Positions 51,001 through 64,000 of a stretch of 64,000 bases of DNA are shown here, one piece after another; the first letter of the stretch is position 1; each line of letters begins with the position of its first letter. The stretch is taken from positions 12,622,501 through 12,686,500 of the forward strand of contig JALJCS010000012.1 of NCBI GenBank assembly GCA_023055355.1. The letters run 5' to 3'. The DNA is from Agelaius tricolor (taxonomy: Eukaryota > Chordata > Aves > Passeriformes > Icteridae). Position numbers and translations under genes: made by a program. Under the pieces are notes generated by a model that saw only the letters and a program-made list of their open reading frames with translations, did no database searches and was not told where the DNA came from.

Positions 51001-53753
51001 CCATAATTTCCCTTTGTAACTTACATTCATCCACTGGAGTTAAACATGATGCTGATTGCTGAAGTGTCTTAGCCCTCAAGCATGTTGTCAGTATTAACCC
51101 TGTACCTTTAATAACTTCAGAGAGTTCTGCTTGTAAGTCTGCTTTCTCTTGTGATGTTGTACTGCCCCTGGCTAACAGCTGTGCTTAGCTAAGGCATGGA
51201 TCAGAAATCCTCTCCACTGAACCCAGAGGGGCAACACAAACCTTTTCCATGAAGGGTTTTAATTTGCTCATCTATATCCCCTGAAAATTCCCATAGCTTG
51301 TATTTCCTTGCTTTGAGGAAGAGAATCCCCGTTTGTCCATCCAGAAAAATCAATTCTCTCCTTCTCCTCTGATGTTGCCTCCTTTGTCCTGGGCTGCTTT
51401 AGCCATGGATGAGCAGCCTCCTGACCTTTACTCATGTCCTTGCAGGGTAGCCAGTGGTCTGTTCCCCTGCCCTGTAACTTTGCCACTCTTCTGTGTACTT
51501 AGAAAAGAAATTCTTCAGTGGGTGCCCCTAGAAGCAGTAGAAAAGCAGCTACTTTATCAAGAGGCTCTGGTATCTTTTATAATATTTTTCTGACTTGTGG
51601 CAGTCAACTTTATTTTGGCAGTACAAAATTTTTTTCACTCACTTTTCTGGCTAAAAACGGGTTCAGTTTAAGGCTGATGGGTCAAAAATATAATGGGTTT
51701 TCCAAGCTCTGCTGCATTATGAAACTTCACCTGATGTACCTTCAAGTATAATGCCAGCACCTCACCTACTAGAGTGAGAAAACAACAGTTCCTTGGAAGT
51801 GTTAGAAGCATCCTAGAAACTGGAAGTGTTGCAAAGAGGCATGAAAGACATGAATATTTGATTTCCTGTTTTTTTTTTCTCATCCCTTTCTGTAAACTGT
51901 TTAGAGGTTTGGTGGAGCTGGGAGTTGCCAGATAATAGTTAAGCAGAGATAATTTGATTTTTGTCCATGCTCAAGTCTGCTCTCTTATTGCCTATGGTTT
52001 CTTGTTTACAGTTGTCAGCCACACAATGTATTGGATTAAAAAAAAAAAAGAAAAGCAAAAAGGAGGAACTAACTCTAAATTGCAAAAAAAGAGAGTCATT
52101 TAAGTTCCATTAGTGACACTAGATCAGGCAAACTCTGCTGCCTGTGATTACTCTTTAAAATATAAATGTCTTAAAAGCAGGAACATAAAGAGATTCTAAA
52201 CCACATCTATAACCTGAAAACAAAGGCTGAAGATGGGCATTATTTCAAGTGCTTTAAATGTCTAAAAAAAATCATCAAAAGGATGGAATAAAGAGATAAA
52301 TTTTAACTGCACAGCCACTTCCCCACTGGGCAAAATCTTTCTTTAAAGGTTAGGTGACAGAAATTGCTTAAAATATATGTGAGAAGAAAACCAAATTGTT
52401 TATATACATTTACATAGGTTTTTTTCATTGGGCTATAAAAGTGCTAATATTAATATTAGAGTTTAATTTTAAAATAGGTCTCAAAATTTTCCCTCTTGTC
52501 TGTAAAATAGGATAAGTTTCATCCAGGGAATGATGCTTAGAGCTTGTTGCTTGAGTCATGCATTGGTGCCCACCTGTTGGGTCAGCCACATTTACAAATG
52601 GGAAACACATCTGATCCATCACTTGAGGACGTTTTGTGCAACCTCATAAACAGAACAATTCAGGTTCCCCAATCAGCACATGAAAAAGGTTTGATGAGAG
52701 CTTTACTTTGGTGGGGTTTTTCTTTTTTTTTAATCCTTTATCTGTAATACAGTTCTGTTTTGATTAAGTTTTGAGTGACAGGGGAAAGGAAGAGAGAAGA
52801 AGTCAAGGAAAGAAAAGGAAATACTTAGGGAGAGACCTTGTGCTAGTTTCTCTAGGCTGGTTAGAGTAGAAAATATTTTTCTGGGTCGATTGAAATCCTT
52901 AATTCCATCTTGTGGTCTGACATGTAAGCATGGACTGTAATGGGGAATGGTGGGGAGAGGGAGAAGGTACAGTAGGGACATTGCCTGGCTTCCAGGCTGT
53001 GGGGTACCAGTTGCTCAGTGAAGAGAAACATTGTCCCTCATTGCCTGGGCCAATCTAAGGCAATCCATGAGCAGCATAAATGGGTGGAAGTGTATGATTA
53101 ATTGTCCAAGCATCTTTGGAATGTCTGATGTGTCCTGAAACCTCAGTTTGATTTGTTGTTGCTGGTTCTTGCTCGTTAGGCTTGTGCACTGAGAGCCAGG
53201 AAACCAATGCATGTGTCAAGTGTTCAGTGCAGTGTCATATGGTAAATATATCTCATCTCTGCAGAGAGCTGATAATATTGAAAGGATGATTGATGCCTCT
53301 GGCATACAGAGAGAGAAGTTAGAAATTGTAAGAGTTGTCTTTATGAAACTTCATCTCTTAGCAGGGCTTTTTGTTTGGTTGTTCTAAATGGGCACAGCTC
53401 ATGGGAAATTAAAAAGATTAGTAAAGTTCCTCAAGAGAGCAAAGCACATCTACATAGCAAATTCTTTAATCATTACAGTGACCCCCTTCCATTGCAGGGG
53501 ACTGAAGCTCAAATCCCTTCTCACAAACCTTAGATCCAGGATGCTCGTTTGGGCCTTGTTCTACCTTTTGTAACTTCTGTCATTGTTCCAGCTGGGAGCT
53601 TCTGAGGTTGAAGGAAATCTTTAAAAGTTTTCACAAAAAAATCACTCTTGTTTTCTGTTTAGCCTAATATCAAAGATTGTTTGGGTTAGCTGATGTTCTT
53701 GTAAAACTCACATATGTGTTGAAATAAATTTCCTCTGTAAACAGGTTCCTGGG
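48041..53753. other. Unique noncoding DNA
   Basis: No gene, RNA gene or recognisable mobile element is seen. A GC-richer patch at 49040-49240 supports short overlapping frames without domains. The 118-codon minus frame at 49903-50259 has no family resemblance. Poly(A)12 lies at 52038-52049. Confidence 0.7.
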
Positions 53754-53831
53754 AAGGATTAATACTAAAAAATGGATATTCTCTCTGGTAGCTAATCCAG
53801 AGAGAATATCCATTTTTTAGTATTAATCCTT
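53754..53831. repeat. Perfect 35-bp inverted repeat with 8-nt loop
   Basis: Bases 53754-53788 are the exact reverse complement of 53797-53831, with loop TAGCTAAT (53789-53796). No mismatch or bulge is seen across 35 pairs. The right arm lies in a 39-bp segment (53798-53836) flanked by 8-bp direct repeats AGCTAATC at 53790-53797 and 53837-53844. A perfect fold-back flanked by short direct repeats fits a recent replication template-switch event. A tiny non-autonomous DNA element or an assembly artefact is possible. If transcribed it would form a perfect RNA hairpin, but most microRNA precursors have mismatches, so I do not call one. Confidence 0.95.
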
Positions 53832-54640
53832 AATCCAGCTAATCATCTTCCCTGCATGGTTCAATCTGAGATGTTTGATTTCTACTGGATGTAATGTAAT
53901 TAATTTTCACATGTTCTATGGCTTTCTGTTACCAGTCTTACAACATGTATGACAGTGTAGCACAAGCCTTGTGGAACAATATTGGGAATGACAATGGAAT
54001 ACAGGAAATACTCTTTAATAAGTTTTAAAGCACATTTATTAAAACCCATTCAGAAAATCATCACAATTTATACCCTGATTATTGCTAAATCTCATGGAAT
54101 AGCCATTTGAGAGAGAAATTTAACATGATCCGTATCAGTTTGCCTCCCTGTTACAGAAGTATTAATAAGCATCTTTTAGACAAACCAATGTTAAAGTAAT
54201 ACATTAAAAAAAACCAAACCCATTTATGGTAATATTCACTCACAAATTAATAGAAAAGTATTAAAGGTTTACAGCAGACTCCTATTCATCAACAAGTGGA
54301 AATTAATTTTCTGGATGTAATGATCTAGGCTATCATGGATTGCAAATTTAAATATGGTTTCCATCATGTGCAAAATTTGCTGTGCACCCTTAAGAGAGGG
54401 AAAGTGTTGATCTGATGAATGGTTTGGGCACTACAGTTCCTCACTCAGGTGCTCAACCTATAAGAAGATTTCCAGACTGAATAAGAAGGAGGAGTCCTGT
54501 CTATTATCCACCATTTCAGTCCTCACAGAAGGGTGAGGTAATGTGTCAAAATGGTTCTAAGATTAGGTACATTGTATGCTGCTACATCTTGTGGGAAAGG
54601 CCTTAGGGTTTTGTCTGGAAGTTTCTTCTATGTGGTTTTT

Positions 54641-54676
54641 GTGTGTGTGTGAGGTTTGCTTTTTTTTTTTTTTTTT
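54641..54676. repeat. (GT)5 followed by poly(T)17
   Basis: Short dinucleotide run at 54641-54651, then seventeen T at 54660-54676. It is likely to be length-variable. Confidence 0.85.
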
Positions 54677-55025
54677 GCTTTTGTTTTTATATATTTTATT
54701 TTTCTTGTCATTGATTCATGTAGGTTTAATCATGGCATTATGAAAAAATTATGAGACAGGGATTTGGTGAGTAGTAAGACACTCCCTTGGGTCACTTCGT
54801 GGATCAGAGGTAATATAGTGCAAATAAAAGACTGGCTTCCTACAAACAAGATAAGTAGAAAAAATCAAGTCTATTGCTGCTGGATTAATTATATGCTGTG
54901 GATTCAAAGTGATGGAGTTTACACAGCTGGATAAGAAGATAAATGCTAGCCTGCAATTATAATGATTGAAAAAATTGGGCAGCTACTATCCCTTTGATAG
55001 GACCTCTTATAATCTTTTGGTCTTT

Positions 55026-55041
55026 AAAAAAAAAAAAAAAA
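55026..55041. repeat. Poly(A) tract, 16 nt
   Basis: Sixteen uninterrupted A. There is no recognisable retrotransposon body on the left. Confidence 0.9.
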
Positions 55042-55480
55042 GTCCAAGATTTTGGTTAATAGAGCTCTGTTTCAATTCTGGTTTCTGTTATGCTGATAGT
55101 TTTCCTGGCTAGGGCTGCAGCAGTTCCCATAGTTTGGTTTTACTGTTTGTGTCTGAGGGTACACCAAGGCCCTGGCAGCCTCTTCCATTGCAAATCAGAA
55201 TCTGAGGAGGACTTGTCCACCAGTCCTGGATTTAATTTTAAATATTTTTACATTTGTGTTGGACTACTGACTTTAGAGAGAACCTAGTAAAGCATATGCC
55301 TATTTTGTGGGGGGAAAATCCAACCCAAAACACAGCCATGAAATCGGTGTATGTCAGTGCGTAAAGCCTGCTCAGGTGTTACTGGGCCTCATCTCAGAGC
55401 AGGAGACACAAAAGCCTCTGATCAATCTTGTCTTGCAGTTTGGGACAGTTCAGTGTGAATTATGCTCTATTTGTTCCTTG

Positions 55481-58400
55481 TTTGAGTGGCCCAGGGAGCC
55501 AGCCCAGGGCAGTGCCTGCTGCTGCTGTGCTGGCAGTGCCTGGGGAGGAAGGGGAGCGAGGGTGGCCCCAACCAGGCCATCACCTCCTCTGCCTCTCCTG
55601 AGGCCCCCAAAACCCACAGAAAACCTTTATTGCTGCCTTGGGTTCAAGGCAACATTGATGAGGGATTTTTCTCATTTTTAGTGAGATTTCCAAGCTGTGG
55701 GTCTCCATCTTCTGCATGTAACTACATGCACCACCCTGCCCCTGAGAAATGCTTTTGGAGACCTTCAGGATAAAGATGGTTTTACACCTCCTTGCCCTAT
55801 TTCAAACATGTGTGCATCAACTGACAGGATAGCAAAGGTATGCCTAAAACTGGATGTTCTGTTACTGAATGTTACCCAGCTTAAACTTCTGTGAATATAT
55901 ATTCAGTCACTTGCATTTTTATTTCTGTTTCATCTACCATAACTCTGTTTTGCTGCCTATTGCAGTTTACTGCTTCCTGTAGAAAAATTTAGCATTTAAA
56001 AGTGCAGTGAATGCCTTGTAAATCAAAATTTGGTGAAGACATCTTTCTTTTAATTTCCAGCTGTGTTTTGGACAGGAATTAAAGGGTAAAATAGTACATG
56101 GAGCGAACATAGATGACTTTACCAGTAGTCATAATAAATAACAGGTTTATTTGAAAAATGAATGCACTGAAGACAAAGAGGTGGACACATACCAAAACTG
56201 CATGAAACATTGATGTTGTTAGGATTAAAGGGAGATAAGGCTAATCTTTCTTGCAAAAAAAATCATTGATACTGATGTAAGATATCTGCATATATTGGGA
56301 GCTGCTTTGTTAGCTGGTGTCATCTTTCATTTTGATTTCAGAATCTATGAATGACAGTGTGAAAAATGCTACATGTACAAGTCTGGAAATTGATCTATAT
56401 TGAAGCAAACTCCCCAGTTAAACTACCATATTAATTATTCTGCTGATATTCCACAGCAGTTCCACTGACATGGCTTAAAGTCTGCAGATTTACTGAGGTA
56501 CAGCAGAGCATAAATTTTATCTCGATCAATTTTTCATAAGAATAAGCTCTTCCCAGATCCACAGAATCCACATGGGTTTTATTAATCTTGACCCAACTGT
56601 GAAAGAGTGAAAGAGTAAGTTTGGTTTTTTTTGGTGGTTTGTTTGTTTGATTGTTAAGTTTATTGTTATATTTTCCTCCAGAGAAATATAGTATATGCAA
56701 GTCACCACGTTTGGTTTTTGTAATGATTCCTAGAATTGCAATTTCTGAGTTTGTAACTGTTAGTCTTGTAGGACAAAGCTCAGGAATACCAGTATAAGGA
56801 AAGGGAGTGAAAGGTTCATGTGTGAGTATGTCCAGCCTCCAGATGGGAGAGAACCTGCTGCCCCTCCTGGGATGCTGAGGTGGGAACCTGCCCCATGTCT
56901 CAGGCTGTAAAATCTTGTCTCTGAAGAGCAGGAGGGACTCATCCTGCAACTCTGATTCTGCCACTGAATACATATCATTCAGAGTTTACAGCAGAGTTAA
57001 AACACTGACTAGATCCAGATAAGAGCCAGGTCTCCTTTGCTCCTTTGCTTTTCCTTCCTATAGAAGGTGGAAATTATTTTCCTTCTTCCCATTCTGCATC
57101 CTTTTGGTAAGCATTCTTGAAATGGTTCTTAAAATAAGGTTATAGTCACTTTAGGTAAATTATAAGGTGCTAAAATGTTACAGGTTTAATAGTCATAAAA
57201 ACCATTGGTGTTTGGATATGGAAGAGGATAGGTAAAAAAGTATTACTAAAATTATTCCTTCAGGTTGAGGCATAACCATACTTGTCAATCAGTACTTGAA
57301 AGAAGGTTGAGCAGAGACACCTGACATCTACTTTCACACCTGTCTCACTGAGGGAAAAATTCACTAATTAATATAAACTCATTTATTTTTAGTTAGGATG
57401 CTTCTTCCATTTGAAGTCTGTGCAGTTACATATATATTGTAAAAGTGAATGAGGTGATAAGATCTGAGTTTCTTTTCTTTGCTGTCCTATTTTTTCTTTA
57501 ATTTGCAACATCTCCATTGAAATTGGGACCACTGTACTTAATTCACTCATGCACTGAATAACAGCCCAAACTTACTCCTTCAGTGGGATTTGGACCCAGC
57601 AATGTATAAATCTTGAGCTGGTGTCTGGGAGCCTGTGTGTGCTGACTATGGCATTAGGTTTCTGAGCAGGATGAATTTATACCCAGGCCAGTTCTGTATT
57701 TAATGGTTTCATCTGTGCATCTCTGAAGCACAAAACTGCCTTTCTGTTACCAAGTTTTTCCTCAGTATTATGGATGACTGTGATTTGGCTCACTGCATAT
57801 GGAAAAATGCAGACTATGGTGGGTAAAGGTTCAGAGCCTGCATGTGTCTATGTAAAGTGGAGCTTTTCTAGCCAGGAGTCAGTTCTCTTCCTGGAATTAA
57901 AAAGGTAATGTTCTGAGAGGTTTAAGTCTGCCAACTTTAGATGCTTTCTGATATGAATTAAATCAATAAAGTGGTTATTAAATCACTTTAATAAAGACGT
58001 TAAGTCTGATTAAAGTTGCTGTACTTTGGGTCACACCAGAACAGATTATATTCAGCTTCCATTAAATAAAAACTGGATCTAGCAATTTTTAGCAATTACT
58101 GGGGCTTTGGAGGAAAAGTCATAGCCATAGATGAATAAATAAGAGAAATATGGTTTTATATTACTATTCTGGAGTAAAATTGTGAGTGCTGCTGAATGAG
58201 TATTGAATTCCAGGACACATCATTTTTTTTAAGAATACAGGAGAAATGTTTTGGGAAAAAAGCAAGGGAGAAAACAACCTCCTGCAGGAAGTCCTGACTT
58301 AGAAGCAAAAAGAAGAAACCAGGTTATTTTGCACTGCACAATTATATTGACTAAATCCTTGCAAAAATTACCCTGTCTTTACAATTCTCCTGGGATCTTC

Positions 58401-58640
58401 CCTATAGGTAAAACAGCTCTTGGCAATAGATAACTTTCAAAGATTAGCAGCAATTCAAACATGCAAATATTATACAAATAAAACAACCCCTCTTGTACCT
58501 ACTTTTACAGCTGATTATTTTGCAGCTTTATTTAGTTTTAAGATTCAATGTGCAATAGAATTCGAAGACGAAAAATATTAAGCACTCTCTCAAGAAAAGC
58601 CTGTTGTTTTTTGGGCCAAGTGACAGCTCAGGTTTTTGGT
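55481..58640. other. Unique noncoding DNA
   Basis: A GC-richer patch at 55480-55620 has few CpGs and is not an island. The longest open frame of the window, 56431-56973 on the minus strand (180 codons), has no recognised domain, and its Asn/Thr/Lys-rich middle comes from a T/G low-complexity tract (about 56615-56660). I treat it as chance. Around 57967-57990 a 7-bp stem TAAAGTG/CACTTTA is of little weight. Confidence 0.65.
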
Positions 58641-58664
58641 CCTGTGTTAAGTCTGGGAGATAGC

Positions 58665-58695
58665 AGGGATTTACAAGGATACAAGGGATTTACAA
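58665..58695 (+). repeat. Two direct copies of AGGGATTTACAA
   Basis: The 12-mer occurs at 58665-58676 and 58684-58695, with a period of 19 bases. It is a small local tandem duplication. Confidence 0.8.
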
Positions 58696-58699
58696 ACTT

Positions 58700-61600
58700 C
58701 CAGATGCAAAGGCTGGAAGTTTGATCATTAGGGGAACAATTAATTGACATTTGTATGATTATATTTCAGCTAAGTCAAAGCTTGTATTTCAGGCTGTCAG
58801 AAAACTTGGAATGACGTTGATGCATTGTGTTGCATTTTTTCCCCTTTGGATACATAATTTTAGCAATTAATAAGCTTTTGAAATCTCATTTCTCTCAACC
58901 TTAAATACTGTGGCAGAAATTGTGCTGCTTCAGTGAGCATGAAATATTGTCATTTGGGGAAAGAGGACTTAGAACTTGCATTTCCTAAGTGACAAGTGGA
59001 ACGAGATTTCAAAAGTAAACTTTGCAAAGTTTCCAACTGTTTCTGTGCTTCTTTTTATGTAATTTGCTTGTTCTACCAAAGACACTACTTGACTTTTCTA
59101 AAGCTCTTGTGTTGGAAGAGCTCAGACTGGTGTGAACAGTAAAAGAAGAAAATTTTTTCTACAAACTCAGATGATAATTCTGACAGCAGTAGTGATAGCC
59201 TCTGTTTTGACAGCTGAAAAATGAACCCAGATCAGGAGAGATCTTTGAGATTCACTCTGTCAGACGGTGACTGAGCTCACTTGGGCTAGTGGGCTGTAGC
59301 TGCTGTGGAATGATACGCTCTAGTTCACATATGAACTTGGCAGATTTTGAAAAAAAATACTTTTGTTTTTGGTTTTGTTTTCTTTTGGAAGTTGGAAACT
59401 GCTAAGAATCTTTGGATTCCCTTTGAAGACAGAAATAAGAGGGGTTGGAAGGCTTGTTTTTTATTTTTTATATAGTGTATGCTGGACTTTTGTGAAGGGA
59501 GATGAGTGAGCCCTGTAGTAGTACACAGACTGTGCAGCATCAGGTGCTGGATACAGAAGTTAAATCCCAGTCTTAAGTTTTATCCCAGTCTCAGTTTGTT
59601 TTCTCTAATGTGTTCAGACTGCAAAGAAAGTAAGCTCTAGCCAGAGCTCCAGCTGAGCAAAACCTTTGCAGTGAGCCAACATCTCCTTTCTTCTGCTCTG
59701 AGGTTTTTGGAGCCACAGCTCTTGTGAGCTTCAAACTGTTCTCTAAAACACATAAATTTCAGCTTAAGTTTTTCAGCAGACTTCCTAAATCACCTCTTTG
59801 CCTGCAGAGCCCCATTTATCCTCTGGTGCTCTCTGACTGCATTTCTGTGGCTGGGTGGGCTGCAGCTTCTGAGCTTTCAAATAGCACTGGGTAACTATCT
59901 GGAGACATTGCTTGATATAGTCTACAAAACTCCTAAAACATCTTGTAGGGAGGTGGAACCAGGAGGTGGACCAATATTTCAGGGAGGCCATCTGGAATAT
60001 GGAGGCAGCCCACAATAGCAAGTCTTGTACATATTGATTCCAAGCAAAAAGAAATGAAATACAAACAGACCAACACCCTGTGCAGCCAGGAACCATCAGT
60101 TAAAAGTTAGTGCAAAAACTTGTGCTAATGAACTCAACTCAGAGCACTGCATAACTGACTTTAAATTTTGCTTCTTAATGAGGTGATAATAAAAATCTTA
60201 AATAGGTGTAGGTTTTTCTTGAGTTTAATTTTTCATCACATTTATGCAATTTGGATCATAACCTCCCTATTTTAGGAAGTGGGCAAAGGCTTCCAATATC
60301 CAATATGTCATATTCTCAAAAATCAGATCTAATTTTCTTTTCTGCCTGCCTCAGTTTCATACTGGGTACATTGCCATTGTGCCTGTGGATCTCATTATAA
60401 ATATAAGCATGTAGCAAAGCATTTGATCTCATAAAATAGTTAAAATCACCTTATTTTAACTATTCCCTTCACCTGCTTAAGCACTTTGCTCAATTTGAGC
60501 TGGGAGGGGTTTGCCCTGTAGGAAATGAGCAGTGGACACTCCTCTGTGCACTTTCACTCCCATTATCTGTGTGTTAAATTGCAGTGTCTGAAATTAAACT
60601 GACCTCCATCAGTGTTGCTGCAGTTTTATGATGCAGAAAGAAATTAAAGAGGATTGAACACAAACAGAAAACTGGTAGGTGTAAGGAAATATTTTTAGTG
60701 AATGTAGTCTGCTTAGTTATGTGACACAGTGCCCTATGATTTTGTAGTGTTTCTATGCAGTCCTTGGCTCTTAAATGAAACAAAAAAAAAATGAAGAACA
60801 AGAAAACAAAATAAACCCTGGAGATACTGGTAATGTAATAAAGGAGTGAATAACCACTCATCTGGCACGTGGGTTGTGCAGCCTAGGGAAGGAGATCTGT
60901 GTGTGCCCTGTGCCTGACCCAGTGTGTGGGTCCTGCCTTTGGAACAGGAGACGTGCAGGAGCTGGGCAGGGACAAGAGCAGCCGGGGTCCCATGGTGGCT
61001 CTGGGCAGCAGAGCAGACCCTGAGCTCTCCCCACGGTTTTGTGAGTGCATCCTCCTTTCTCCAGGAGAGCTTCAGCCTGGACACTGGGCTGTACTCAGCT
61101 GCTGAGGAATCCCCTTTGCTTTTAGGAATCAATGACATCAATAATGTCTTTTGTGTAGTGAAGAAACCAACTGGACCATATTTGAGGTTTCTTCGGTACA
61201 GTGTATTCTCAGCTCTGAGCTAAACTCCTTTTTATTCATGGTTTACTGGATCATGAAGCAAGTCTTTTTCTTTGTGTTTTATTTAGTAGTGGGATCTCGC
61301 TTGTCCTTGGAGTCATTTGTAAGAATATTGACATGGCATGTGTGACATCTGAAAGACAGTGTGTTAAAAATAATTGTGAGTGCTTGAAGAACTTAAATTA
61401 CGATAATCAGCTGGCAGGCAAAATTTAATTTGGGGGAAAACTGTATATAATTAAAATACAGTACTAGTGGGAACTGACCTCTTCATATATTATTACTTCT
61501 GTAGTCTTTAGTAAATTAGCAGGTAAAAGTGTACTGCTAGTCCTTTCTCAGGGAAATGAAAATCTGACCTACTTTTTAACTTTCAAAAAAATAGTATTTT

Positions 61601-64000
61601 CATTAAGTTCTAAAACTGGTCATGTTATGAAATTAAATGAAAAATAACTGTTATCTAAGGAAGATTTGAGATTTAGTAATTTCTTATAAATGCTGAAATC
61701 CATGTTAATACTTGCAAAAGCAAGAAAACACCCATTTGAAAAGAAAGGTCTTTTGCTTGTATTTAGAATGAAAAAATATCAGGATGTGACATACAAAAAA
61801 AAGGTCTAAAGAAAGGAGGTGGTAAATTACTTTTTAATCAATTGTCAGACAAAGAAAAATCTCACTTTATTCAGTCAGTATCTCAAATAAATTTTGGATG
61901 GAATAAACAAGCATTGCAATGACACAGAAAACTTGCAGCAATATTTCTGGCAGATGTGATAGTATCTGTATGTGACACTGCATTCCAAATGTGAGGGGCA
62001 CAGTTCAGTTGCAGGCAAAAAAAGCAAGTTCATTAAAAAGGGCCATCTTGTCACAGATGACATAAATTAGCTCTGGCACCGTTTTCAGAAGAGCAGTAAG
62101 AAAGAGTAGCTCTCAAAATCAGACTTGCACTGGACTCCATTAGTTTCCTTCTGCTTCTTGGTGTGGTCAGCCCCTCAAATTTGGGCAGCTTGTGCTGAGT
62201 GCTGCTGCTCCTTCCAGCCCCAGCCCTGCTGCCTTGGCTCCCCTGGCCCTGACAGGGGTTGTGGTCTCAGCCACTGAGGTTGCAGGGAGAGAATCTCAGG
62301 GATTGCCTCCATGCCTGCTCCATGCCAAGGGTATGGAGGGTTGGTGAAGGGTTGGGGACGTGCCCCAGAGCAGGCAAGGTGAGCACAGGGACGGGCACTT
62401 GGTGCAGGGTGGGTGGGCACACCTGGCTCTGTGCTGGGGCAGTGTCACCCTCACTCTCCTGCACTTCTCCCAGGGAGCTGGTGCTTGAAGGAGCTCTTCT
62501 CTTAAAAAACTAATGGCCACAGCAATGAGGAATTCTAAAGGAGATTTGAAAGTGCAAATTTCTTGCCCTTCTACTGCAGTGTCTTTCTGTGCAACAGTGA
62601 ATATTCCTATAAACCTTGCTATTATCCTGGCTATACAACTCCAAAATTTTTTCACTACCAGAGCAATATATATTTTGAGTATTATATACTCTTTTCTGAT
62701 CCCTGGAATGACTGTGTGATGCTGAGAGTCTTCTGCTACATGGCTGACTCCAAGACTTTCTTCTTTAAAATTAAGATTTCTTTTTATTGTTTATTTTACA
62801 ATTTGACATTTTTTCTTTCTCAGTTCTATCTTCAAATTCTCATAATTTTCCTTTCAGGAAATATTCTTCCTGTTCATTCTCTTCCTTTAGGAAATGCACT
62901 GGCAGAGGCACTATAGGTTTAGTCCCAGCATCATCATCTGTGAATGCACTACATTTCTGAACATTAGTTTATTAGAAAAACTGCAAACTATAGGTCCTAT
63001 TCCATCCAAACTACTCTTATTGTTTTGTTAATTAAATTTGAATTTTATATTAAATTTGAATCCAAAACTGTGTTTTGAATAGCCAATAACAGAATATATC
63101 TGCACAAATCTTCAGGCCTGTCGACCTCAAGTTCCTTTAAACTGAGTTTTGTCTTTCAGGAGATGTTTCTAGATGAGAACAGTGGGGTGAGATTCTGAGT
63201 GTCTGATCTCTGCTCTAGACACTGCCACTGGCAAATAAATGACCTTGGATAGACTATTTTAGGCATTGTGGAAATGCAAAATTTTTCAGCAGCATCAAGA
63301 CAAACTTGAAGAGCTTTTGGAAGGCTCAGTTGAGACTAAATGACATTGGAAACACCAAGTGAAAATATAAACCAGCAAATGTAAAGAAAATGACAGCTGG
63401 TTTGGTTTTTTCATATTTTAGTTTATGAGAGCAACAAGATTTTATTTCTTTTTGATAAAGTACTTGAATAAGCTCTTAAGGGAAAGGGAATTTAACTGTA
63501 GCCTGACATTATTACTGTTTTCTAAAAAATAAAAAAAGTTTCAACAGAGCACTAACATCAAAATGCTTTTGGAATATGCTTCTGAAAATTCTGTAACTGA
63601 AACTGTAACTGAAACTGTTTTTTTGTTTAACACGGCAAAACAAAAACCCCTGAAATTGGGTATATAAATTTAAAGCTTTGCCAGTTATTCAAGAAACAAA
63701 AAACAAACCTTGTGACTCAATGCTGGCATCTAAGGGAAGGACAATAGGTCATGAAATAAATCATCCAGACTTTGGAGATTGAAGATTTCCATTTTCCCTC
63801 TAAATATCTCACATATCTTAGGAGAGATGTCCTGTGCCTCTGCCTTTGGGAAGTTAATGAAACTGAATGTTCATATCTGGCAGAGAAAAGGAGATTCTGA
63901 CCTGTGTTGTTTATAACCAGCCTCGTGAAGATGATGAATCTTTGCATCTTGAGCTCCATTTGTCTCTGTCCTGCCTGTAAACTCTGTTCATGAGTTTTTT
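58700..64000. other. Unique noncoding DNA to the window end
   Basis: No gene is recognised. GC-richer patches at 60890-61090 and 62170-62500 give overlapping frames on both strands (up to 135 codons on the minus strand at 60734-61141) without domain character and with few CpGs. The rest is AT-rich unique DNA. The right edge cuts the sequence without a visible feature. Confidence 0.68.
63591..63618 (+). repeat. 12-bp tandem repeat CTGTAACTGAAA x2.3
   Basis: Two perfect units at 63591-63602 and 63603-63614 plus CTGT. Each unit is itself two related 6-mers (CTGTAA and CTGAAA), suggesting stepwise slippage. Confidence 0.85.

Larger units (their letters stand above)
53837..55480. other. Unique AT-rich noncoding DNA
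   Basis: No gene is seen. It contains (GT)5 at 54641-54651 followed by poly(T)17 at 54660-54676, and poly(A)16 at 55026-55041. Nothing recognisable otherwise. Confidence 0.7.

Noticed and set aside
53754..53831. MicroRNA gene call for the perfect hairpin
   Set aside because: Perfect pairing over 35 bp is atypical for microRNA precursors and no known mature sequence was recognised.
56431..56973. 180-codon minus-strand open frame, the longest in the window
   Set aside because: No domain is recognisable, the centre is low-complexity sequence from a T/G tract, and no splice, promoter or related-copy evidence is visible. One frame of this size is plausible by chance among many.
62170..62500. Possible CpG island promoter
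   Set aside because: G+C rises but only a couple of CpGs are present, and no gene start follows.

Overview
The window looks like vertebrate nuclear DNA, most likely from a bird. It is AT-rich and CpG-poor, with many homopolymer runs and no compact gene arrangement. The only interspersed repeats I recognise are three old, 5'-truncated CR1 LINE fragments, all on the + strand. CR1 also occurs in crocodilians and turtles; the low repeat load favours a bird, but I cannot name the species.

I find no protein-coding gene, convincing coding exon, tRNA, rRNA or CRISPR array. All open frames are short. The longest (180 codons, minus strand, 56431-56973) runs through low-complexity T/G DNA and reads like chance. 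The only protein-like frames are remnants of the CR1 reverse transcriptase ORF. The window is therefore intergenic DNA (a gene desert) or part of a very large intron; the sequence alone does not decide which.

Layout: 1-12593 is mostly unique AT-rich DNA with a few GC-richer patches, a T11/G13 tract (6471-6494) and enhancer-like stretches near 4860-5060 and 8000-8560. A CR1 3' fragment lies at 12594-12835. Unique DNA continues to about 45050, with a T13/G11 tract at 22770-22793, an A23 tract at 34013-34035, a cluster of three T runs at 34579-34721, and homeobox-site-rich stretches near 26680-26780 and 44640-45020. The largest CR1 remnant is at 45053-45850 and a third, with an expanded tail repeat, at 47858-48040. 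The rest is unique DNA apart from the most striking structure: a perfect 35-bp inverted repeat with an 8-nt loop (53754-53831), whose right arm sits in a 39-bp insertion-like segment flanked by 8-bp direct repeats.

Nothing supports a new multi-gene system. The items most worth checking are the perfect hairpin (probable template-switch mutation or transcribed hairpin) and the putative conserved noncoding elements, which are inferred from composition and motif density and need an alignment to confirm.
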